Source: JALWSI01 sp964569095 [NCBI: uncultured Aquificales bacterium]
GTDB taxonomy: Bacteria > Thermosulfidibacterota > Thermosulfidibacteria > Thermosulfidibacterales
Reading direction: 5' to 3'
Assembly: GCA_964569095.1 (NCBI GenBank)
Contig: CAZMTB010000178.1
Span: 1-19,207 of the forward strand
DNA: 19,207 nucleotides
Positions 1 to 5,545 of the stretch are shown here, in pieces; within the stretch, counting starts at the first letter, position 1, and every line of letters starts with the position of its first letter. Position numbers and translations under genes: made by a program. Under the pieces are notes generated by a model, which was given only the letters and a program-made list of their open reading frames with translations, was not told the DNA's origin and did no database searches.

Positions 1-2
1 AG

Positions 3-1628
3 AGGGTGATCGAGTCCCACCTCGAGGGAGAGGCCTACCTCACGTTCTTGGACTCTCTCGATGAGCTGTTGGAAGTGGTGAGCCAGGAGACCCTTCACCT
101 CTTGGTTTGCGACAGGATGCCTTTAGAGGGAGTGAAGGCCGAGAAGGTGATGGAGAGGTTATGCAGCCTTGGGTTTTGCAATCTGCCCTTGGTGGTACTC
201 ACCTCCTCCGAAAGCCTCGACTGGGGGTTTCCAAAGAGGCCCCCTGACATAGTTCTCTTCAAGCCCTTCACCGCTGAGGTGTTCAGAGAGGCGGTGCTTG
301 GCTGTGCCTCTTTCAGCATACTGAAGGAAGAGAAGCGGGTGATACTGGTGGTTGACGACTCGATCACCGCCCGGCAGATGGCGGTTAAGGGCCTTGCTCC
401 CTTTGGTTACCAGATCGAGACTGCTGAGAGCGTGGAGGAGGCGAGGGAGAAGATCAAGAGGATTGGCCAGAGACTGAGGTTGATGGTGCTGGACCAAAAC
501 TTGGGTGGCAAGGGTACCGGTCTGGATCTTGCCCTCTCCCTCCAGAGAAGCGGGGGATATGTTCCCATAATCATGGCCACCTCCGAGACCAGCGAGGAGT
601 TCAAGCAAAAGGCCTTGGATGCAGGGGTGGCTTTCTACCTACACAAGCCCTACGATCCCGAAACCTTGGGTAGGTATGTGATTGCCCTCATAGGTGGCGA
701 GAAGGAGGCGGAGGAGGGGGCAAATATTCTCCTCGTGGAGGACAGTGCCGCCCGCCGCAACGTGGTGAGGCGGGGGATAGAGAGCATGGGATACAGGGTG
801 ATAGCGGTGAGGGATGCCGACTATGCCATCTCTCTGATCAAGCTTAACGACTTTGCCGTTATTGTATCTGACATTGTGCTGGATGGAACATCTGGCCTGG
901 ACATGACCAAGTGGTTGAGAGACTCCGACTTGCCGGAGTATCGTAAGATGGTGCTTCTCTATTCCGCCACTCCCAACCCATTCATCGGTTACGACGCCTT
1001 CCTGGCCGGTGCCTCTGACTACATCAAGGCCCCTTTCACCTTTCCTGAGCTCAGGATGCGCATAGGGAACTTGGTGCGCCTGGGGAAGGCTATGAGGGAG
1101 GTGGTGGAGAAGAGCGAGAGGCTCCTCTTCTTGAGCACCAGGGACGAGCTTACCGGCCTCTTCAACAGGCGTTTCTTCAACGATCACTTCCCAAGCATGG
1201 TGGACGAGCGCAGGAGATACGGTGAGGACCTGGCGGTGCTAATGATGGACCTTGACGGATTCAAGGCGGTGAATGATACCTTTGGGCACGAGGCGGGTGA
1301 TGCTGTTCTCCGGGAGGTGGCAAAGGTGATCAAGCAGAGCATAAGGGGCTACGACATGGCGGTTCGCTTCGGGGGAGACGAGTTTCTGGTTGTGCTGCCC
1401 CGGCAGGATAGGGAGAGGGCCAGGGTTGTTGCAGAGAGGATAGAGAAGGCCCTCAACGAGATGGTGATTCCCGAGTGGCCCGATGCCAAGGTGGGGGTCT
1501 CCATAGGCATAGCCACGCTCTCCGAGATGGACGCCAGGGGCGGGAAGTGGCAGCTAAAGGATATTCTTAAGCAGGCGGACAAGCTGATGTACCAGGAGAA
1601 GGAGAGACGGAAGTCTGGGAGGTCCTAA
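3..1628 (+). CDS. Triple-receiver GGDEF response regulator (diguanylate cyclase), 5' end cut by window
   Basis: Predicted cytoplasmic response regulator that makes c-di-GMP from two GTP when phosphorylated. Residue numbers count from the GTG at position 6. A first receiver (about 1-105) keeps the phospho-acceptor D36, T66 and K86 but lacks the acidic pair of strand 1, so the gene almost certainly starts before the window. A second receiver (about 112-230) has D117/D118, D163, T192 and K214. A third (about 238-360) has E245/D246, D289, S320 and K341. The GGDEF domain (about 375-535) has an intact GGDEF signature at 456-460 and an RxxD inhibitory site at 447-450, exactly five residues before it. 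The protein therefore looks catalytically active and open to product feedback. The layout is like PleD (REC-REC-GGDEF) with one more receiver. What lies upstream, for example a kinase domain, is not visible. The cyclase call is firm; the input signal is unknown. Confidence 0.92.
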   Translation, partial: RVIESHLEGEAYLTFLDSLDELLEVVSQETLHLLVCDRMPLEGVKAEKVMERLCSLGFCNLPLVVLTSSESLDWGFPKRPPDIVLFKPFTAEVFREAVLGCASFSILKEEKRVILVVDDSITARQMAVKGLAPFGYQIETAESVEEAREKIKRIGQRLRLMVLDQNLGGKGTGLDLALSLQRSGGYVPIIMATSETSEEFKQKALDAGVAFYLHKPYDPETLGRYVIALIGGEKEAEEGANILLVEDSAARRNVVRRGIESMGYRVIAVRDADYAISLIKLNDFAVIVSDIVLDGTSGLDMTKWLRDSDLPEYRKMVLLYSATPNPFIGYDAFLAGASDYIKAPFTFPELRMRIGNLVRLGKAMREVVEKSERLLFLSTRDELTGLFNRRFFNDHFPSMVDERRRYGEDLAVLMMDLDGFKAVNDTFGHEAGDAVLREVAKVIKQSIRGYDMAVRFGGDEFLVVLPRQDRERARVVAERIEKALNEMVIPEWPDAKVGVSIGIATLSEMDARGGKWQLKDILKQADKLMYQEKERRKSGRS

Positions 1629-1673
1629 TTGCCTCTAAAGGTTGGCCAAGAAAGGGTATCGAGAAGAATATTT

Positions 1674-1693
1674 GAAAAAACTTGCGTTTTTTC
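1674..1693. repeat. A/T-rich perfect inverted repeat upstream of the csp promoter
   Basis: The arms GAAAAAAC (1674-1681) and GTTTTTTC (1686-1693) are perfectly complementary around a TTGC loop. The repeat lies about 45 bases after the stop of the GGDEF gene and 12 bases before the -35 box of the csp promoter. It could be a weak terminator for the upstream gene, since its 3' arm is T-rich and is followed by more pyrimidines. It could also be an A/T-tract UP-like element for the csp promoter. The sequence does not decide between these. Confidence 0.5.
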
Positions 1694-1704
1694 TCCTTTT
1701 CTCG

Positions 1705-1733
1705 TTGACAACCCCCGGTGCGGGGCATACCTT
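1705..1733 (+). promoter_or_regulatory. Sigma-70-type promoter for the first csp gene
   Basis: A consensus -35 TTGACA (1705-1710) is followed 17 bases later by a weak -10, TACCTT (1728-1733, three of six matches). Transcription would start near 1740 and give a leader of about 175 nt, close to the roughly 160-nt leader known for E. coli cspA. The spacer holds a 5-bp GC palindrome (1713-1725). The second csp gene has a TTGACC box at nearly the same distance from its start (211 versus 209 bases), which supports both calls. Confidence 0.6.
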
Positions 1734-1739
1734 TCAGAA

Positions 1740-1913
1740 TCAGAGAGGCGGTCAGACCAGTTAGACGGCGGTGCTGGAGAAAGGAGGAGGTAGAAGGCGC
1801 CGCAACGCAAGGCCGAGTTCGGAGCCTACAATCCCCGGAGGTTCTGGAGCAAGAAAGAGGGGAAGTTTAGACTCTCTCGGATGAGAGACAGGAAATTGGA
1901 GGAAGTTAGTAAT
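1740..1913 (+). promoter_or_regulatory. Long 5' leader of the first csp mRNA
   Basis: This is the predicted untranslated leader. It holds boxes that recur in the leader of the second csp gene: AAAGGAGG then AGGTAGAAGGC (1780-1798), CGCAA (1801-1805) and CCCCGGAGG (1833-1841). A 6-bp stem-loop (TCTCTC 1873-1878, GAGAGA 1883-1888) ends nine bases before the GGAGG ribosome-binding site (1898-1902). In known cspA genes such leaders control mRNA stability and translation with temperature. A similar role here is inferred. Confidence 0.5.
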
Positions 1914-2117
1914 ATGGCAACAGGTTCAGTGAAGTGGTTCAGCGATCAGAAGGGTTATGGTTTTATCACTCCTAACGACGGTGGCGAGGACATCTTCGTG
2001 CACTACTCGAACATTGACGGTGAGGGATTCAAGACCCTCCGCGAGGGACAAGAGGTGGAGTTCGAGGTTTCTCAGGGTCGCAAGGGCCTTGAGGCCACCA
2101 AGGTTGTTCCCAAGTAG
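1914..2117 (+). CDS. csp: Cold-shock domain protein, first copy (67 aa)
   Basis: Small single-domain cold-shock protein that binds single-stranded RNA and DNA and is thought to act as an RNA chaperone in the cytoplasm. The whole protein is one OB-fold. RNP1 is KGYGFI (residues 13-18) and RNP2 is DIFVH (26-30), preceded by the usual VKWF segment (6-9). The start is placed at the ATG at 1914: MATGSVKWF matches the family N-terminus, and GGAGG lies 11 bases upstream. An in-frame ATG at 1881 would add 11 unrelated residues and sits inside a predicted leader hairpin. A strong intrinsic terminator follows 20 bases after the stop. The protein is almost identical to the one encoded convergently at 2228-2431. 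Confidence 0.97.
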   Translation: MATGSVKWFSDQKGYGFITPNDGGEDIFVHYSNIDGEGFKTLREGQEVEFEVSQGRKGLEATKVVPK

Positions 2118-2136
2118 AAGAGACGCCTAAAAGCAG

Positions 2137-2163
2137 AGGCCCCGGTCGTCCGGGGCCTTTTTT
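2137..2163 (+). terminator. Intrinsic terminator of the first csp gene
   Basis: The arms GGCCCCGG (2138-2145) and CCGGGGCC (2150-2157) form a perfect 8-bp GC stem with a TCGT loop, followed by six T residues (2158-2163). This is a textbook Rho-independent terminator for plus-strand transcription. Confidence 0.93.
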
Positions 2164-2174
2164 ATCGCCTGTTC

Positions 2175-2205
2175 AAAAAATAAAGGCCCCTCTCAAAGGG
2201 GCCTT
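2175..2205 (-). terminator. Intrinsic terminator of the second (minus-strand) csp gene
   Basis: An 8-bp stem pairs AAGGCCCC (2183-2190) with GGGGCCTT (2198-2205). Read on the minus strand it is followed by TA and six T residues (2182 down to 2175). It lies 23 bases beyond the stop of the minus-strand csp. On the plus strand the following bases are only moderately T-rich, so it mainly serves the minus strand. Confidence 0.88.
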
Positions 2206-2227
2206 CTTGTTGTCGTCTTCTGGCCAA

Positions 2228-2431
2228 CTAAAGGGCGTTCACCTTTATTGCTTCCAGACCCTTCCGGCCCTGGGCAACTTCGAATTCCACCTCCTGGCCT
2301 TCCTTCAGGGTCTTGAACCCTTCGCCCTCGATGTTCGAGTAGTGAACAAATAGATCCTCTCCACCTTCCTCGGGGGTGATGAAGCCGTACCCCTTCTGAT
2401 CGCTGAACCACTTCACAGTACCTCTTGACAT
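2228..2431 (-). CDS. csp: Cold-shock domain protein, second copy (67 aa)
   Basis: Single-domain cold-shock protein and likely RNA chaperone. It has the same length as the copy at 1914-2117 and about 80% the same residues by eye. RNP1 KGYGFI (13-18) and the RNP2 segment DLFVH (26-30) are intact. Differences are conservative except at the last few residues. The start is the ATG at 2431, because MSRGTVKWF aligns with the family N-terminus and GGAGG (2445-2441) lies nine bases before it. An in-frame GTG at 2446 overlaps the ribosome-binding site and is rejected. The gene faces its paralogue tail to tail and is divergent from yqeY. It has its own promoter candidate and a leader resembling that of its paralogue. 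Confidence 0.97.
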   Translation of the reverse strand: MSRGTVKWFSDQKGYGFITPEEGGEDLFVHYSNIEGEGFKTLKEGQEVEFEVAQGRKGLEAIKVNAL

Positions 2432-2605
2432 CTCTAATGCCTCCACTCATTTACCCGTAGCCGGGTCTTTCTGCTCCCCTGTTCTTCTCTTACCCGTCTG
2501 CTCCGCCGGGGCCGCGGGGCAGGGGCTTCTGCCGATTGCGAGGCCTTGTACCTCAACCTCCTTTCCTCGCAAGCCTCGCCGCTACCTCGAATTTCGGCTC
2601 TATCT
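2432..2605 (-). promoter_or_regulatory. Long 5' leader of the second csp mRNA
   Basis: Read on the minus strand, the leader carries AAAGGAGG (2564-2557) and AGGTACAAGGC (2553-2543), then CGCAA (2540-2536) and CCCCGGCGG (2511-2503). These lie at nearly the same distances from the start codon as in the first csp leader. A 5-bp stem (ACCCG 2466-2462, CGGGT 2457-2453) ends seven bases before the ribosome-binding site. Its sequence differs from the hairpin in the same place in the other gene. Confidence 0.5.
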
Positions 2606-2612
2606 GGGAGAG

Positions 2613-2642
2613 CTTCTACACGGGGTGGAGATTGGAGGTCAA
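2613..2642 (-). promoter_or_regulatory. Probable promoter of the second csp gene
   Basis: On the minus strand TTGACC (2642-2637) is followed after 18 bases by TAGAAG (2618-2613), each a partial match to the sigma-70 boxes. The -35 lies 211 bases from the csp start, against 209 bases for the first csp gene. The start site would be near 2605. The -10 is weak, so the call leans on this parallel. Confidence 0.45.
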
Positions 2643-2669
2643 TAGCGCACTTGAATAAATGTGCAGTTG

Positions 2670-2699
2670 CTTTTAATCCGCCCTTCGTCGGGTTAAAAG
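2670..2699. repeat. 11-bp inverted repeat between divergent csp and yqeY
   Basis: CTTTTAATCCG (2670-2680) pairs with CGGGTTAAAAG (2689-2699), ten Watson-Crick pairs plus one T-G wobble, around an eight-base loop. It ends 23 bases before the ribosome-binding site of yqeY and lies 28-57 bases upstream of the -35 box of the minus-strand csp. It may be a 5' UTR hairpin of the yqeY operon or a DNA operator. No T-run follows on either strand, so it is not a normal terminator. A weak plus-strand -35-like TTGAAT lies at 2651-2656 but I see no good -10. The rest of 2606-2735 shows no gene. Confidence 0.45.
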
Positions 2700-2735
2700 G
2701 GACGCACAAGGCACTCTATGGAGAGGAGGAGTAAG

Positions 2736-3188
2736 ATGGGTCTCAAGGAGCGGATTCAGCAAGACATAAAAGGGGCGATGAAAGAGAAGGACCAGGTGAA
2801 GCTATCGACCCTCAGGCTTCTCATGTCTGAGATAAAGAACAAGGAGATAGACGCCGGGGGAGAGCTGGAGGAGGCGGATTTACTCTCCATAATCCAGAAG
2901 GCGGCTAAGCAGCGCAAGGAGTCCATTGAGCAGTACAAGAAGGGGGGCAGGGACGAGCTCGCAGCGAAGGAGGAGAGGGAGCTCGAGATTCTCAACTCGT
3001 ACCTGCCCCAGCAGCTCTCCAGGGAGGAGCTTGAGGCCTTGGTGAGAGAGGCCATAGCGAGGTGTGGGGCCACGTCTCCCAAGGACATGGGCAAGGTGAT
3101 GAAAGAGGTGATGCCTGCGGTGAAGGGCAGGGCCGACGGCAAGGAGGTGAACGCCTTGGTGAGGACCCTTCTGGAGGCTGCAGAATAG
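2736..3188 (+). CDS. yqeY: GatB/YqeY-domain protein (150 aa)
   Basis: Small cytoplasmic protein of the YqeY family, related to the tail domain of the tRNA amidotransferase subunit GatB. Its exact role is not established, though tRNA binding is the usual suggestion. The family pattern is seen throughout: an N-terminal helix (MGLKERIQQDIK), the TLRLLMSEIKNKEI segment (about 26-39), the RKESIEQYKKGGR segment (about 61-73), ILNSYLPQQLS (about 86-96) and the C-terminal MGKVMKEVMP/ADGKEVNALV block. The start is the ATG at 2736, with GAGGAGGAG directly before it at 2723-2731. An upstream ATG at 2718 would begin before this ribosome-binding site. It is the first gene of a tight block with mutS2, mrdA and rodA. 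Confidence 0.93.
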   Translation: MGLKERIQQDIKGAMKEKDQVKLSTLRLLMSEIKNKEIDAGGELEEADLLSIIQKAAKQRKESIEQYKKGGRDELAAKEERELEILNSYLPQQLSREELEALVREAIARCGATSPKDMGKVMKEVMPAVKGRADGKEVNALVRTLLEAAE

Positions 3189-3214
3189 GGGAGGTTCTTC
3201 AAAGGGGCGTTATT
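3173..3214 (+). promoter_or_regulatory. Translation start region of mutS2, no standard start codon
   Basis: The mutS2 frame has no ATG, GTG or TTG between 3062 and the GTG at 3251. Two ribosome-binding-like sites are present: GGAGG at 3173-3177, seven bases before an in-frame ATA (3185) that overlaps the yqeY stop, and GGGGAGG at 3188-3194 plus AGGGG at 3203-3207 before an in-frame ATT (3212). Either rare codon could start MutS2, possibly by coupling to yqeY. A base-call error in this region would also explain the pattern. Confidence 0.4.
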
Positions 3215-5542
3215 GCAGGCGAAGAGACCCTGAGGCACCTCGAGTTCCACAAGGTGCTGGGGGAGATCTCTGCCTTTGCACAGTGGCCCTTTGGACGAGA
3301 GATGGTGCTCTCTCTTCGTCCCAGGGCCTCCTACCCGTGGATATCCAGAAGGCTCCAAGAGGTCTTCCAGGCCATGGCCCTCCTGGGGGAGGAGGGGGAT
3401 CCTCTCTCCCTGGAAGGCGTTCCAGAGATTGCCCAACACCTGGAGACGGTTAGGCCAGAGGGCAGCACCATCTCCAGGCAGGGGGCCTGGGAGGTGTTGC
3501 TGTTTCTCGATGGACTTGCCTCGCTGAAGAAGAGGTGGCCAAAGGGCGAAAGATTCTCCCTCCTCTTTGCATGGGTGAAGGGTATCCGCACCCTGGATGG
3601 ATTGGCCACTCGCCTGGGCGAGGTGTTTGACTCCTCTGGAGAGATCAGGGACGCTGCCTCTCCCGGGCTACTCCAGGTGCGCTCCCAGCTCGACTCCACC
3701 AGACGGGAGATTATGGGGACTCTTCAGAGGCTCCTGGCGAAGCCCCAGCTGCAGGCACACTTCAGGGATCGCTCCATAACCATCAGGAACGGTCGTTACG
3801 TTGTTCCCGTGAAGTCGGGCAGCGTCCACCGCGTAGGGGGGGTGGTACAGGATCACTCGGCCTCGGGTGAGACCGCCTTCCTGGAGCCCCACTCGGTGGT
3901 GGGATTGAACAACAGGCTCGTCTCTCTGGAACGCAGGGAGGAGAAGGAGATAGAGAGGATACTCAGGGAGCTCTCTGGAAAGATTCGAGCACACAGGGGT
4001 GCCCTCTCGAAGAACAGGCGCATTCTTGGACACCTTGATCTGATCTTTGCCAAGGCCCGGTGGGCGATGCAGAGAGATGCCCATGTTCCTGCGGTGGTCT
4101 CAAGAGGCCATATGGGGATAGAGAGGGGTTACCATCCCCTGCTCCTATCCACCAAGGGGAGGGAGGGTACCGTACCCTTGGACCTGACCTTGGGAAAGGG
4201 GTTCACCACCCTGGTGATCACCGGTCCCAACACGGGAGGCAAGACCGTGGTGCTCAAGACCGTGGGGCTTCTCGTCCTGATGGTTCAGAGCGGCCTGCCG
4301 GTGCCTGCCAGCGAGGATTCCCAGTTTCCGGTCTTCACCAACCTATGGTCCGACATCGGGGATGAGCAGAACATCGAGCAAAGCCTCTCCACCTTCTCTG
4401 CCCACATGGTGAAGATCAGAGAGATGCTAGAGAAGGCCCGTCCCCCTGCCCTTGCTCTGATCGACGAGATCGGGGCAGGCACCGATCCTGCCGAGGGGGC
4501 TCCCTTGGCCATGGCCATCATCGACGAGCTCCACCAAAGGGGGGTGTGGGTTGTGGCCACAACCCACTACGACTCCTTGAAGGCCTTTGCTCGCATGAGG
4601 CGAGGGATGGAGAATGCCTCTGTCACCTTCGACGTTGAGACCTTGAGGCCCCTCTACAGGCTGGAGGTTGGGGTGCCCGGTAGAAGCAACGCCTTTGCCG
4701 TTGCCGAGCGCCTGGGAATACCCAAAAGGGTTGTGGATAGGGCCCTGAGGTGGAAGGGAAGGCGGGAGAGCGAGGCAGACAGGTTTATTCGCGAGCTGGA
4801 GAGAGAGATTGAGAGGGTTAGGGCCCAGCAGGAACGGTTGAAGGAGGAGGAGGAGAGGCTGAAGGAGCGCATCTCCCGGGGCGAGGAGGAGCTGAGGCGG
4901 CGCATGGAGGAGGTGGAGCGCTTGTGGGAGGAGGAGCAGCGCTACATCTCTGAGATCAAGGGCGAGATCAAGGAGGCCAAGAGGCAGCTTAATGATCCGA
5001 AGCGGCTCGAGTTCCTGCAGCGCAAGACGGCACAGCGTGCCAGGGAGGTGGGACAGAGGAGACCCAGATTCGCCTCGGAGCAGGGCGTGATCTCCCCGGG
5101 AGACCTGGTGCGTATCAGGGGCACAAACAGAGAGGGCCCCGTTCTCTCCGTAGGGACCAAGAGGGTCCGGGTGGAGGTGGGTGGATTCGTGATGGAGGTG
5201 CCTCCAGAGGAGGTGGAGCTGGTGAAGAGGGGTGGGGGAGATGTCCCTGCTTCCCCCGGTGATGTCCTCTTCCGCCCTGCCAGGGTTAGTGCCCCTCCCC
5301 TGGAGATCAACCTTGTGGGAAAGAGGGTGGACGATGCCCTCACCATTCTGGACAGGCAGATCCACAACGCCTACCTGGCTGGCAGGGAGAGCATAAGGGT
5401 GATTCACGGGATTGGTCAGGGGATACTGAAGTCGGCGGTCAGGGAGGCTTTGGCGGAGCATCCCCTGGTCTCCCGGGTGGAGGAGCTTCCCCCTTCAGAG
5501 GGAGGGGCAGGGGCCACCCTTGCGGTCTTGAAGGAAGAGTAG
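3212..5542 (+). CDS. mutS2: MutS2 ATPase/endonuclease with C-terminal Smr domain
   Basis: MutS2 family protein. Homologues act against recombination intermediates or, in Bacillus, rescue collided ribosomes. Numbering is from an ATT start at 3212, which gives 776 residues, close to the 785 of Bacillus MutS2, and places LEFHKV at 10-15 as in the family. The ABC-type ATPase has Walker A GPNTGGKT (338-345), Walker B LIDEIGAGTDP (416-426) and the ATTHYD switch (449-454). A long charged coiled coil rich in E and R follows (about 515-615), then a small beta domain (about 625-670) and the Smr domain (about 697-776) with HGIGQG (732-737). The usual LDLRG/LDLHG motif of Smr reads INLVG (699-703). yqeY ends 23 bases upstream and mrdA starts 3 bases downstream. 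The start codon is uncertain: a GTG at 3062 is in frame but would overlap yqeY by 127 bases. Confidence 0.93.
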   Translation: MAGEETLRHLEFHKVLGEISAFAQWPFGREMVLSLRPRASYPWISRRLQEVFQAMALLGEEGDPLSLEGVPEIAQHLETVRPEGSTISRQGAWEVLLFLDGLASLKKRWPKGERFSLLFAWVKGIRTLDGLATRLGEVFDSSGEIRDAASPGLLQVRSQLDSTRREIMGTLQRLLAKPQLQAHFRDRSITIRNGRYVVPVKSGSVHRVGGVVQDHSASGETAFLEPHSVVGLNNRLVSLERREEKEIERILRELSGKIRAHRGALSKNRRILGHLDLIFAKARWAMQRDAHVPAVVSRGHMGIERGYHPLLLSTKGREGTVPLDLTLGKGFTTLVITGPNTGGKTVVLKTVGLLVLMVQSGLPVPASEDSQFPVFTNLWSDIGDEQNIEQSLSTFSAHMVKIREMLEKARPPALALIDEIGAGTDPAEGAPLAMAIIDELHQRGVWVVATTHYDSLKAFARMRRGMENASVTFDVETLRPLYRLEVGVPGRSNAFAVAERLGIPKRVVDRALRWKGRRESEADRFIRELEREIERVRAQQERLKEEEERLKERISRGEEELRRRMEEVERLWEEEQRYISEIKGEIKEAKRQLNDPKRLEFLQRKTAQRAREVGQRRPRFASEQGVISPGDLVRIRGTNREGPVLSVGTKRVRVEVGGFVMEVPPEEVELVKRGGGDVPASPGDVLFRPARVSAPPLEINLVGKRVDDALTILDRQIHNAYLAGRESIRVIHGIGQGILKSAVREALAEHPLVSRVEELPPSEGGAGATLAVLKEE

Positions 5543-5545
5543 AAA

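Larger units (their letters stand above)
1629..1913 (+). other. Intergenic region carrying the promoter and leader of the first csp gene
   Basis: This 285-base stretch has no convincing coding sequence. In order it holds an 8-bp palindrome (1642-1649), an A/T-rich inverted repeat (1674-1693), a sigma-70-like promoter (1705-1733) and a leader of about 175 nt that ends in a small hairpin and a Shine-Dalgarno site before the csp start. The separate entries describe each element. Confidence 0.7.

Noticed and set aside
1781-1791. Ribosome-binding-like AAGGAGGAGGT in the csp leader as the start of a leader peptide
   Set aside because: No ATG, GTG or TTG lies at a workable distance downstream. The box recurs in the other csp leader without an open frame.
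3062-3211. In-frame N-terminal extension of MutS2 from GTG 3062
   Set aside because: It lies over conserved yqeY codons, its translation is low-complexity G/R/E sequence, and it does not resemble any MutS2 N-terminus.
4427-5461. Long open frame on the minus strand opposite mutS2 (344 codons)
   Set aside because: It is antisense to well-conserved MutS2 coding sequence, rich in H, L and P as expected for a GC-rich shadow frame, and shows no domain.
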